DNA from: Planctomycetaceae bacterium
GTDB taxonomy: Bacteria > Planctomycetota > Planctomycetia > Pirellulales > UBA1268
Direction of reading: 5' to 3'
Length of the DNA: 36,813 bases
Assembly (NCBI GenBank): GCA_902629495.1
Contig: CACORA010000019.1
Coordinates: 1 to 36,813, forward strand
The notes beneath the pieces were generated by a model. That model did not search any database, was not told the origin of the DNA, and saw only the letters and a program-made list of their open reading frames with translations. A program made the translations under genes and the position numbers. Shown one piece after another: positions 18,029 to 26,192 of the stretch; positions within the stretch are counted from its first letter, which is position 1; every line of letters starts with the position of its first letter.

Positions 18029-18982
18029 ATGTGTTTGATAAAAAGAATTCTGTCAGTCGTGCTTGTGGTATTTATCGTAGATCATAGTTGTGCAAACGAC
18101 GATGTGGTCTCCTTTGACATGACGAGTGATTCAGTCGTTGTCCTGATTGATGGCCAGAGGGTGACGGAGTACTTCGTCAGGGATCCTTCCACAAAAATTC
18201 AACGTCCTTATTTCTCACATGTCAAAACAATAGAGGGGGTTCAGGTAACTCGAAGCTGTCCTCCAGGGCCAGATGACCGTCAAGATCATGCGACCATGCA
18301 CCCAGGTATTTGGTTGGCATTCGGTGATATCAGTGGCGTTGATTTCTGGAGAAATAAGGGACGTATTGAGCACGTGGAATTCGTTCGGCCTCCCGCAGTC
18401 AAAGATAATACCGGAAGCATTGCGATAAGAAATCGATATGTTGATGAAAAAGGCAGAGAAGTCTGCATAGAAAAGCTTTGTGTCGAAATCGTGGCCTACA
18501 AGGATTTCTATATGCTTCAGTTTGACTCAATCTTTTCAGGAATGAACCACTTCTCATTTGGTGATCAGGAAGAAATGGGATTAGGCATTCGAGTCGTATC
18601 GCCGCTGAGTGAAAAGCATGGAGGGCAAGTGTTGGTTCCTGCAGGTATTACAACAGCAAAAAAATTCTGGGGTCAACCCATTTCATGGTGCGATTTCAGC
18701 GGGAATGTAGAGAACAAGAGGGTTGGTATTGCACTTTTTTGTTCTCCTCAAAACCACTATCAAAGTTGGTGCCACTGTCGTGATTACGGTTTGCTTGTAG
18801 CAAATTGCTTTGGAAGGCACGCGATGCGGCAGGGAGAGAAAAGTCATGTAGACGTTCATTCAGGACAGTCTCTGAGGCTCCAGTATGCTGTAGTGGTTCA
18901 TGGAGACATGAGTGCTAAGGAAATAAACTCTGTATACGAACAATATTGCAGCACTCATGGCTCTACGGAATCCGTGGAGTGA
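18029..18982 (+). CDS. DUF6807 (PmoA-like) family exported protein
   Basis: A 317-aa protein with a signal peptide (residues 1-22, ending HSCAN). The body matches the DUF6807/PmoA-family pattern: RPYFSHVKTIEGVQVTRSCP, then HATMHPGIWLAFGDISGVDFW, and later MGLGIRVVSPLS and a FCSPQNHYQSWCHCRDYG region. Despite the name it has nothing to do with methane oxidation. In planctomycetes and Bacteroidetes it is found with Gfo/Idh/MocA oxidoreductases and sugar hydrolases, and a beta-sandwich sugar-processing role is presumed. GAGG precedes the ATG by about 9 nt. It ends 47 nt from the convergent sulfatase. Confidence 0.85.
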   Translation: MCLIKRILSVVLVVFIVDHSCANDDVVSFDMTSDSVVVLIDGQRVTEYFVRDPSTKIQRPYFSHVKTIEGVQVTRSCPPGPDDRQDHATMHPGIWLAFGDISGVDFWRNKGRIEHVEFVRPPAVKDNTGSIAIRNRYVDEKGREVCIEKLCVEIVAYKDFYMLQFDSIFSGMNHFSFGDQEEMGLGIRVVSPLSEKHGGQVLVPAGITTAKKFWGQPISWCDFSGNVENKRVGIALFCSPQNHYQSWCHCRDYGLLVANCFGRHAMRQGEKSHVDVHSGQSLRLQYAVVVHGDMSAKEINSVYEQYCSTHGSTESVE

Positions 18983-19029
18983 TTCATTTCATGCTTCAGT
19001 TATGACGAAGCTAAGCCTGCAAAATAGAT

Positions 19030-20487
19030 TTATTGGGCATCAATGCACAGTTGGATTGATTCAGCAATTTTTGGGTGTTTGGCAAAAGGGTCATTGCATT
19101 CATTGCCGTATGCCTTCAACGCCTGAGCAAGTCTCCGTGTATGGCTTTCACTGCCGGGACGACCGTAGAAATTATGTAGCTCGTCCGGATCGTTTTGAGA
19201 GTCAAACAACCACGGTCGGTCGTTTGCTGAAAGAACGAGTTTGTACTGAGCATCGATAGCACATATCCAGTTTGCAGAGGTTCCAGCATTGCGCAGGAAC
19301 GTCACGGGGTTTTCCGTGTTGCTTGAGCCGTTCAATACGTTTGAGAGATCCCTGCCCTGAAAACCGATCTGTGGTTGGATGCCAGCAAAGGTAAGGAGCG
19401 TTGGAGTAATATCAACAGTACCAACAGGATTTGTGTATACGGTCCCTGCGGTAAGGCGTGTTGGGTAACGAATGAGCATGGGAACTCGTGCAGATCCTTC
19501 GTACGGATTGCCTTTATTCACTCGGTCGTGCTCATAGCAGAGGTCACCATGATCCGACGTCATCAAGACGATCGTTGAATCAAGCTTTTTTGCGTCCTCC
19601 AACGTTTTAAGGATTCTACCAACATTGTCATCAAGGCACTTAACCATTCCAAAATACTTGCTCATCTGCTCTCCACGGAATACCGCGTGATTTTTCCCTT
19701 CGCCGAGCCATTTTGGGCTTGGGGCATCGTCCTGCCCATACGTACGAGGAGGTAAATAACGCAAATGATCGAACATTTTATCGTACGGGGTTCTGACTGT
19801 ATTCGGTCCATGAGGATCTGGATAACTGACTACGGCCAAAAAAGGACTTGTTGTGTTGTTGTTGATGAAATCAATGGCTCGGTCAGTAAGAAAATCAGTT
19901 GAGAAGGATGTCTTGTCAGCATTATCGACACCATAGCTTGGTTTGCCTTGCTTGTCGCGAGCAGCAACCTGTGCAGTCGTCCCGTCCAAAGAAAACTTTT
20001 TCCAGTGACCGCGATTAAACATGAATGTTTTGTTGATAAACCCGCCATCGATTGCGGGGGCCCATTCAGGTTTTCCATTTCCAGCAAGATGCCATTTGCC
20101 AATGAATCCTGTCTGATACCCGTTGTCATGGAGGATGGTGGCAAGCGTGGGAATATCACTCCTTAATTTGAGGTTGTTTGTGGGGACACCGGTATTTTGA
20201 GGATATAACCCCGTAATCATTGCAGCACGACATGGAGAGCAGACCGGTGCGGTTGCATAGGCTCGTGTGCACATGAGCCCTTCCTTTGCGAGTCGATCAA
20301 GGTTTGGCGTTGTGACAACGGTGCCCGGTCCCCACATCTCGGCTTGCTCTTTTGGCAGTCGATCACGATAGCATCCGAGCGTGCGAAAATTGTGTTCATC
20401 TGTGATGATAATGAGGATGTTCGGTTGGTCCGCCGCAATTCCTTTGAGGCAAAAAAGTGCTACGAAAGATAGAAATAGAATTCGCAT
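19030..20487 (-). CDS. Exported sulfatase with CSPCR active-site motif
   Basis: A 485-aa type I sulfatase with a signal peptide (residues 1-19, ending KGIAA). The metal site is IIITDEHN (D30-E31), and SDHGD with a downstream basic segment is conserved. The formylglycine motif is C83-S-P-C-R87: the Cys, Pro and Arg needed for conversion are there, but the fourth position is Cys where most family members have Ser. The length is normal. It is the second gene of a minus-strand pair, 63 nt downstream of the ThuA-like gene. Placement opposite the double sulfatase and Gfo/Idh/MocA genes fits desulfation of a complex glycan. Substrate specificity cannot be read from the sequence. Confidence 0.92.
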   Translation of the reverse strand: MRILFLSFVALFCLKGIAADQPNILIIITDEHNFRTLGCYRDRLPKEQAEMWGPGTVVTTPNLDRLAKEGLMCTRAYATAPVCSPCRAAMITGLYPQNTGVPTNNLKLRSDIPTLATILHDNGYQTGFIGKWHLAGNGKPEWAPAIDGGFINKTFMFNRGHWKKFSLDGTTAQVAARDKQGKPSYGVDNADKTSFSTDFLTDRAIDFINNNTTSPFLAVVSYPDPHGPNTVRTPYDKMFDHLRYLPPRTYGQDDAPSPKWLGEGKNHAVFRGEQMSKYFGMVKCLDDNVGRILKTLEDAKKLDSTIVLMTSDHGDLCYEHDRVNKGNPYEGSARVPMLIRYPTRLTAGTVYTNPVGTVDITPTLLTFAGIQPQIGFQGRDLSNVLNGSSNTENPVTFLRNAGTSANWICAIDAQYKLVLSANDRPWLFDSQNDPDELHNFYGRPGSESHTRRLAQALKAYGNECNDPFAKHPKIAESIQLCIDAQ

Positions 20488-20550
20488 GAGACAACCTGAT
20501 GACTTAAGAGAAGGATAAATAAATGTACGAAAGAGTGTCGGAGGGAAGGA

Positions 20551-21324
20551 CTAATCAGCAAGACACCAGCTAATAGCATTAATCAAAAGTTTTGGGAGTA
20601 CGGGTCCATGAAAATCGTCGATGTGACCAAGTGAAGTATAAAATGATTTTCCACCATTCGGCCTGCGAAAGGTCCATGCAACAGGTTCAGGTGTTTGGTT
20701 CTCGACTACGCCATTGATGAGAACGTGTGTTTCTCTTTTGAGAGGTGAAACACAATAGAGGGCCCCCCCTGCTCTGCATGGAAAACGCTCTTCGGTTCCG
20801 TTGAGGAGTTGCTTGCACGTGGTGTGAAGATCAGGTGGTATTCGAAGTTGAACAGCAAGTTCCTTGCCATAGTGGTTTGTGTAATTTCCACCAAAAACGT
20901 CTGCGTCAAAATCTGGCCATGCATCGAGGCCGTCAGGGGGTGGCTTATTTCTCAAGCAGAAGGCATGATTTGCCGTTCGGATACCAATAACGGGCTTGCC
21001 TGTTTTCACATGGTTACGAATGTAATCAAGTTGTTCTTTGGGAGGAGTCCGCCTTCGAACACTCAGGATAAGCACGTCTGCTTTTTTGATTGATTGGATG
21101 TCAGTAAATGTATTTGGATCATCCGGCTTTGCAGAAATAAAGCTGGCCGAATATGCGGCCGCATGTTTTTTATAAAAATCAGGGAGTGTTTTTTCTGTTT
21201 TATATTCTCGCTCGGCGATCATAAAAACGAGGTGATGTGGTTCCTCTGCTTGCAAGCATGAACCTGGGTGTGATGAGAGCAACGCAGAGTGGAGTAAGCA
21301 CAAAAAATATAGTGTGTAACGCAT
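20551..21324 (-). CDS. ThuA-like domain exported protein
   Basis: A ~257-aa protein with a signal peptide (YFLCLLHSALLSSHPGSCLQA) and a ThuA-like, class-I-glutamine-amidotransferase-like fold: HHLVFMIAEREYKTEKTLPDF, KADVLILSVRRRTPP, KPVIGIRTANHAF, and the typical end FYTSLGHIDDF with a terminal NAISWCL helix. ThuA-type proteins are linked to trehalose or other sugar metabolism, and in planctomycetes usually travel with Gfo/Idh/MocA and sulfatase genes; the biochemical activity is uncertain. The ATG at 21324 is used; an in-frame GTG four codons earlier (21336) is possible. It probably heads a two-gene operon with the sulfatase. Confidence 0.88.
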   Translation of the reverse strand: MRYTLYFLCLLHSALLSSHPGSCLQAEEPHHLVFMIAEREYKTEKTLPDFYKKHAAAYSASFISAKPDDPNTFTDIQSIKKADVLILSVRRRTPPKEQLDYIRNHVKTGKPVIGIRTANHAFCLRNKPPPDGLDAWPDFDADVFGGNYTNHYGKELAVQLRIPPDLHTTCKQLLNGTEERFPCRAGGALYCVSPLKRETHVLINGVVENQTPEPVAWTFRRPNGGKSFYTSLGHIDDFHGPVLPKLLINAISWCLAD

Positions 21325-21407
21325 AAAGAACCCCACGAAATGATGAAGCTAAAAAAGGATCTTGCCGCATGAAGAGGAAGTCATCTGTTTGCTTGTCACA
21401 ATGAAGA

Positions 21408-21719
21408 TTAAGGGGAATCTGATTCGCTGGAAAGCAGGCTTTCTATTTTATGATAACGTTTTCTGTAGTACCAACGCTCCCAGATTGTTGCACGACGAAG
21501 GTTTGGATCGTGCGGGTCAATGATGTGTTCTTTGCCAGTACGGGTAATGAGAAGTAGCTGCCCATCACTGCGGATATCTTTCACGAGCCAAAACTTATCA
21601 ACCGTGTATGAGTATGTTTCTCCATGTGATGCGGCGTCTACTCCGCGAGCACGTGGTCCCGGGGAAGAACTATGCTTCTGTTTACAGTAGACGACTTGGT
21701 CTCGAGTCTCCCATCTCAT
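21408..21719 (-). CDS. Small conserved hypothetical protein
   Basis: A 103-aa basic cytoplasmic protein without signal or membrane segment. It starts MRWETRDQVVYCKQKHSSSP and has a central strand-rich part (YTVDKFWLVKDIRSDGQLLL, TRTGKEHIIDPHDPNLRRA) and an aromatic/Arg segment IWERWYYRKRYHK. The strand-turn-strand pattern around KFWLVKDI and LLLITRTGKEH suggests a small beta-barrel such as a KOW/SH3-like fold, but that is a guess. I have an impression of similar proteins in other planctomycetes. It is divergent from the Na/Pi cotransporter gene, sharing a ~105-nt promoter region. Confidence 0.6.
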   Translation of the reverse strand: MRWETRDQVVYCKQKHSSSPGPRARGVDAASHGETYSYTVDKFWLVKDIRSDGQLLLITRTGKEHIIDPHDPNLRRATIWERWYYRKRYHKIESLLSSESDSP

Positions 21720-21824
21720 TGAATATGCCCGAATGCTTCGTTTGCACGTCTAGCTATGAAAAGTTTCCGTTAGCTTTAGACTGTAGATCGTACTACACCT
21801 CAGACACTCTCACCATATCCTCAT

Positions 21825-23522
21825 GTGTGGAAAAATTCTGTGAATCTCACATCACTCGTTCATCTCGTTGGCGAATTGCTCGGAGGTTTAGGGATATTTC
21901 TTTTGGGCATGAAGTATATGTCTGAAGGCATGCAGGCTGTTGCTGGACATAGCCTACGCCGTCTTATTAGCACCGTAGCAGGCAATCGCTTTTTTGCAGT
22001 CATTGTTGGTGTGATTGTGACCTGCGTGGTGCAATCAAGTTCAATTACAACCGTGATGGTTGTTGGCTTTGTAAACAGTGGCGTGATGACGCTGGCCCAG
22101 GCCGTAGGTGTCATTATGGGGGCGAATATTGGAACCACAATTACTGGTTGGATACTGGTCCTGAAAATCGGCAAATACGGTCTACCACTTCTTGGAGGCT
22201 CAGCATTCGTCTACCTCTTCACACGAAATGATCGATGGCGTTACTGTGCAATGGGGCTTATGGGTGCGGGAATGGTTTTCTTTGGGCTGGAGATTATGAA
22301 AAATGCATGTGGCATCATAAAAGAAACTCCTGCTTTCTCGGACTGGTTTCAGGCTTTTCAGGCTGACAGCTATTTAGGAGTGTTGAAGTGCTGTCTTGTA
22401 GGCTGCATCCTTACAACGATGGTGCAATCCTCGTCGGCAACGCTTGGGATCACGATCTCACTGGCATACCAAGGTGTCATTTCATATGAGACAGCAGCAG
22501 CATTAGTGATTGGTGAAAATGTTGGCACGACTATCACGGCGCTCTTGGCATCATTGGGAGCGACAACCAATGCGCGCCGAGCCGCCTATTTTCATGTTCT
22601 GTTCAATCTCACAGGCGTCTTTTGGATTACACTTGTTTTCCAGTGGTACATCCAATTTGTGCCGTGGGTGATCGGTAAAGATGTTGCGAAAGAAGTGCTC
22701 GTTGATGGCGTTGCAACCTTTCCAAATACGACGCTTGCCATCGCTGCTACCCATAGCATATTCAATATTGCAAACGTATTGTTGTTCCTTCCATTTGTTT
22801 CAGTATTTGTTCATGCGTTAGAGCGTTTGGTGCCGTTGAAGCAGCCCAAAGAAAAACCTCGACTTACCGAATTAGAAATTCGGATGTTGGAGAATCCTGT
22901 GCTAGCGGTTGAACAGTCAAGGAAGGAACTAGAGCGCATGGGAGCAAGTTGTGAACAAATGCTTCGGTTGCTGCCTGATTTGCAAAACCAACGTCCAGCA
23001 ACGCATCAATGTGCAGATCAACTCAAGAGCCACGAAATTACTCTAGATTCGATTCAAGAAGAAATAGCTGTATTTCTGACCCATCTTTTTTCGAGTGCTC
23101 TGCCTCACGATGTAGCAGATGAGGCCCGTAGACAACTTCGAATTGCTCATGAATATGAGTCAGTCAGTGATTGTATCGACAAGCTCAATCGCTTGATTCA
23201 AAGGTTGCGGGAGAGAGATTTTGATTTCTCAACTGATCTTGAGCAGGCAATGCGTGATGTGTCTAACGGCACGCAGTCAGTTTTGGTGCAAATCAACACA
23301 GCACTACAGCAACGAGATGAGCATGCGGTTGCGAGTATTACTGCAATCAACGACCGTGTCCATTCGCAGATCAGGCAGTTGCGCAGAAAGTACCTAGAGT
23401 CAATTGCAAATGAAGGTACAGCGCCAGCAGTCAATGCTATTGTGCTTTCTGTTTTGGCTGTGCACGCAAGCATCCTAAATCATTTTGAAAATATTGTGGA
23501 GTCATTATCAGGAGATGCATAA
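21825..23522 (+). CDS. Na/Pi cotransporter (NptA/PNaS family) with PhoU-like C-terminal domain
   Basis: A 565-aa protein. Residues ~10-345 form the duplicated sodium/phosphate cotransporter core, with the two signature QSSS motifs (70-73 and 201-204) and the paired repeats GANIGTTITG (99-108) and GENVGTTITA (230-239). Residues ~365-565 are a helical PhoU-like domain. This architecture moves phosphate with sodium across the inner membrane, with PhoU thought to regulate it. The start is uncertain: GTG at 21825 has no clear Shine-Dalgarno, and a GTG at codon 6 is also possible. It ends 60 nt from the convergent SulP gene with a terminator-like hairpin between them. Confidence 0.92.
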   Translation: MWKNSVNLTSLVHLVGELLGGLGIFLLGMKYMSEGMQAVAGHSLRRLISTVAGNRFFAVIVGVIVTCVVQSSSITTVMVVGFVNSGVMTLAQAVGVIMGANIGTTITGWILVLKIGKYGLPLLGGSAFVYLFTRNDRWRYCAMGLMGAGMVFFGLEIMKNACGIIKETPAFSDWFQAFQADSYLGVLKCCLVGCILTTMVQSSSATLGITISLAYQGVISYETAAALVIGENVGTTITALLASLGATTNARRAAYFHVLFNLTGVFWITLVFQWYIQFVPWVIGKDVAKEVLVDGVATFPNTTLAIAATHSIFNIANVLLFLPFVSVFVHALERLVPLKQPKEKPRLTELEIRMLENPVLAVEQSRKELERMGASCEQMLRLLPDLQNQRPATHQCADQLKSHEITLDSIQEEIAVFLTHLFSSALPHDVADEARRQLRIAHEYESVSDCIDKLNRLIQRLRERDFDFSTDLEQAMRDVSNGTQSVLVQINTALQQRDEHAVASITAINDRVHSQIRQLRRKYLESIANEGTAPAVNAIVLSVLAVHASILNHFENIVESLSGDA

Positions 23523-23543
23523 AGCAACATCTAAAAAATAGTC

Positions 23544-23569
23544 AGGATAGCCAGTGAACTTGCTAGCCT
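23544..23569. terminator. Possible bidirectional terminator between convergent genes
   Basis: Inverted repeat AGGATAGC (23544-23551) and GCTAGCCT (23562-23569) with one mismatch and a 10-nt loop. It is flanked by AAAAAA on the left and TTCCTTTTT on the right, so each convergent transcript would meet a U-rich tail. Confidence 0.45.
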
Positions 23570-23582
23570 TCCTTTTTCGTCT

Positions 23583-25820
23583 CTAGCTTGTGGCACAGTT
23601 CAGCAGTGATACTTCACCGTTCTTGACGTCGTATAGCATTCCGACGATGACGATCTTTTCTTCTTGTACAAGTTGATTCAGCGATGGGCTTCGAATGAGA
23701 ATATCACGAACGGTTTGTTCAACATTCCGGCGTGCGACTGCATCCTTCGATTCAACCTGTTTCGTCATATCTCCCGTCAACAGTCGATGACAAGTTGTTG
23801 GGTCCACGACTCGTGTAATACTCCTTACAAGTGGCTGAAGATGTGGGCACTCGGGGGCTACTTCACTTTGTGGGTGGCAGGCGGCATCGATGGCAGCACC
23901 AACGGCAGCGCAGCGAGTATGACCAAGGACAATAAGGACCTTTGCTCCAGCGACCCCGCATGCAAATTCGAGACTCCCAAGAACAGCATCAGTCGCAACA
24001 TTTCCTGCTACACGGACGCTGAATACTTCACCAAGTCCGACATCAAAAATGCTTTCTGCTGGTGCCCGGGAATCAATGTCATAAAGAATAGCAGCAACAG
24101 GATGTTGGCCTTCTGCTGTCGCAGAGACTTCACGCCCAAGATCTCGTTTGAGGAGTTCGCCAGTTCGAAAGCGTTCATTTCCATCAAGCAAATACTTAAG
24201 AACTTGTTGAGGGGTTACTTCCTCCTGCAATGCCTGAGAAACAAAGTCGAGATATTGGATGTTATCAGGAATATTGTATCGACCTCGAAAACCGCGGGTG
24301 CTCACATGGAGGCCACGAGATGGACCAATGACGTCACGATACTCCCGGACGGTATCTAAAATGTCGGGGTCAATATAGACGGCTCCAGATGCATCAATAA
24401 GAACGTGTTGTCCGGATGGCATCGCATCAAGTTTCATCCGAAGGTTTGATCGATTCAGGAAACTCACCTGGCTTGCTAATTCGATGCGAGTTACATCACC
24501 AGCCAGGTGGTGTTCAATAGAAACACGCATAGGCCGTTTGAGGTTACTCCAAAGAATAAACGTAATGCTCACAATTAATCCAATAATGATCCCATACAAA
24601 GGATCGGTGAATACGATTGCAAGTGTTGTGACAACATATGGAACAAACTGATACCTTCCTCCCTGCCACATCTCACCAATTACTTTTGGGCTTGCGAGCC
24701 GAAGTCCTGTCGCAATAAGAATTGCAGCAAGGCATGAAAGAGGAATCATGTTGAGAATCTGAGGAAAAACGAGCACGGCTGTGACGAGCAGTACACCATG
24801 GAAAATAGCAGCTCGTTTTGTTTCAGCGCCGGCGTCGATATTCACACTGGATCGCACTATTTCACAGGTCATAGGGAGCCCTCCGGCAAAGCCAGCGACA
24901 ATATTGCCGAAGCCTTGGGCTACAAGTTCACGATTCGCAGGCGTCGTTCGTTTTCTCCGATCGAGGCGGTCAACGGCATCAGTCGTAAGTAATGCCTGAA
25001 GTGATGCAACGAGTGCAATTGTGAGTCCGGCAGAATAGATCTCGGGATTACCAATCTGGCCGAAGTCAGGTAATTTCAAGATGGTTGAGACTTGGGAGAA
25101 AGATTCGATGATGGGAACCTGGACTCGATGGGTGGCTCCAATAGCCCACGGAGAGCCGAAAAGAGAAAAAAGGTAGTCAGCCAGAAATCCAAAAAGGACA
25201 ACGGCGAGAGGAGCCGGGATGCCACTTGATCGAAGTGGTTTCCAGCGAAGCCATATGTAGATGAGACCAAGCGATATGATTCCAACAGTCATCGCGCCAA
25301 TATGCAGGTCTCCTGCAATGCGGATGATTTCCGAAAAGGTATTTTCTTTATCAGGCTGCACAAAAGACATTTCACCCTCGTAGTCAGTGTCATGACCAAA
25401 AAGGTGGGGTATTTGTTTGAGAATGAGGATGATGCCGATTGCCGATAGAAGCCCACGAACAACACTCGTTGGAACAAATGACTTGATGAAGCCACCTCGC
25501 ATGAGACCCATAATGATTTGAATAACACCGGCAACGATGACAGCAAGCAGAAGTGCTTCAAAGGAGCCCAGTGCAGCAATTTCCATGGCAACAACAGTTG
25601 TTAGGCCAGCTGCAGGCCCTGAGATCATGACCTGCGTGCCACTAATAGAGCCAACAAGAAGGCCTGCAAAGATTCCCGTAATTAATCCTGTGACAGGTTC
25701 AGCGCCTGATGCCATGGCAATACCAAGGCACAGTGGAACTGCCACAAGGAATGTGACGGTTCCTGCCAGCAAGTCAGATAGGAGATGTTGTCGGCTAAAA
25801 ATGGAAGTGGGAGTATTCAT
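23583..25820 (-). CDS. SulP-family anion transporter fused to a beta-carbonic-anhydrase-like domain
   Basis: A 745-aa membrane protein. Residues ~10-425 are the SulP core (MISGPAAGLTTVVAMEIAAL, TTDAVDRLDRRKRTTPANRE), residues ~430-525 a STAS-like region, and residues ~535-745 a beta-carbonic-anhydrase domain. Such fusions are believed to take up bicarbonate or another anion and interconvert it with CO2 inside. The second zinc pair is intact (LGHTRC, H634 and C637), and the Asp-Arg pair is present (D583-S-R585), but the first zinc Cys is Asp: LYDIDSR (D581) where the family has LSCIDSR. Catalysis may thus be altered or lost. The ATG at 25820 is used; TTG at 25847 is an alternative. It is convergent with the Na/Pi gene and divergent from the haem protein. 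Confidence 0.93.
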   Translation of the reverse strand: MNTPTSIFSRQHLLSDLLAGTVTFLVAVPLCLGIAMASGAEPVTGLITGIFAGLLVGSISGTQVMISGPAAGLTTVVAMEIAALGSFEALLLAVIVAGVIQIIMGLMRGGFIKSFVPTSVVRGLLSAIGIILILKQIPHLFGHDTDYEGEMSFVQPDKENTFSEIIRIAGDLHIGAMTVGIISLGLIYIWLRWKPLRSSGIPAPLAVVLFGFLADYLFSLFGSPWAIGATHRVQVPIIESFSQVSTILKLPDFGQIGNPEIYSAGLTIALVASLQALLTTDAVDRLDRRKRTTPANRELVAQGFGNIVAGFAGGLPMTCEIVRSSVNIDAGAETKRAAIFHGVLLVTAVLVFPQILNMIPLSCLAAILIATGLRLASPKVIGEMWQGGRYQFVPYVVTTLAIVFTDPLYGIIIGLIVSITFILWSNLKRPMRVSIEHHLAGDVTRIELASQVSFLNRSNLRMKLDAMPSGQHVLIDASGAVYIDPDILDTVREYRDVIGPSRGLHVSTRGFRGRYNIPDNIQYLDFVSQALQEEVTPQQVLKYLLDGNERFRTGELLKRDLGREVSATAEGQHPVAAILYDIDSRAPAESIFDVGLGEVFSVRVAGNVATDAVLGSLEFACGVAGAKVLIVLGHTRCAAVGAAIDAACHPQSEVAPECPHLQPLVRSITRVVDPTTCHRLLTGDMTKQVESKDAVARRNVEQTVRDILIRSPSLNQLVQEEKIVIVGMLYDVKNGEVSLLNCATS

Positions 25821-26192
25821 CAACGTTTTTTCAGGATTTGAGAGCAAAGGTAGTCAAGTTGACGAGATGCAAAACTGTAGGACGGCTCAGTTTTTGCAAC
25901 ATGCTCGTCAATCACACTCAAGAAATCAACTTCAGAATGATCCCGGGAGGCATGTTATTGTGAAACACGTAGTAAGGAGAATTATCAGGAAAATGACGGC
26001 ATTTTATGGACTCAATACTGCAGGAAAATAATGCAGCAAGGAGCCAATTATGAGATAAACTATTGTGAAGTCGGAATGCTTTTTTCACAACGAAACTGCC
26101 CTCAATAGTAGGCGGCAGGTATGTTCTCGTGTACTGCAATTCTCAGAGAATCTCCCGTGCGAACATGCATTTCTGAGCGGTATTCGTTTTTG
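25821..26192. other. Intergenic region between divergent large genes
   Basis: About 370 nt that should hold promoters for the minus-strand SulP fusion and the plus-strand haem-domain protein. If the latter begins at the upstream ATG (26121), only ~300 nt remain. I see no small gene, clear operator or riboswitch. Confidence 0.4.
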
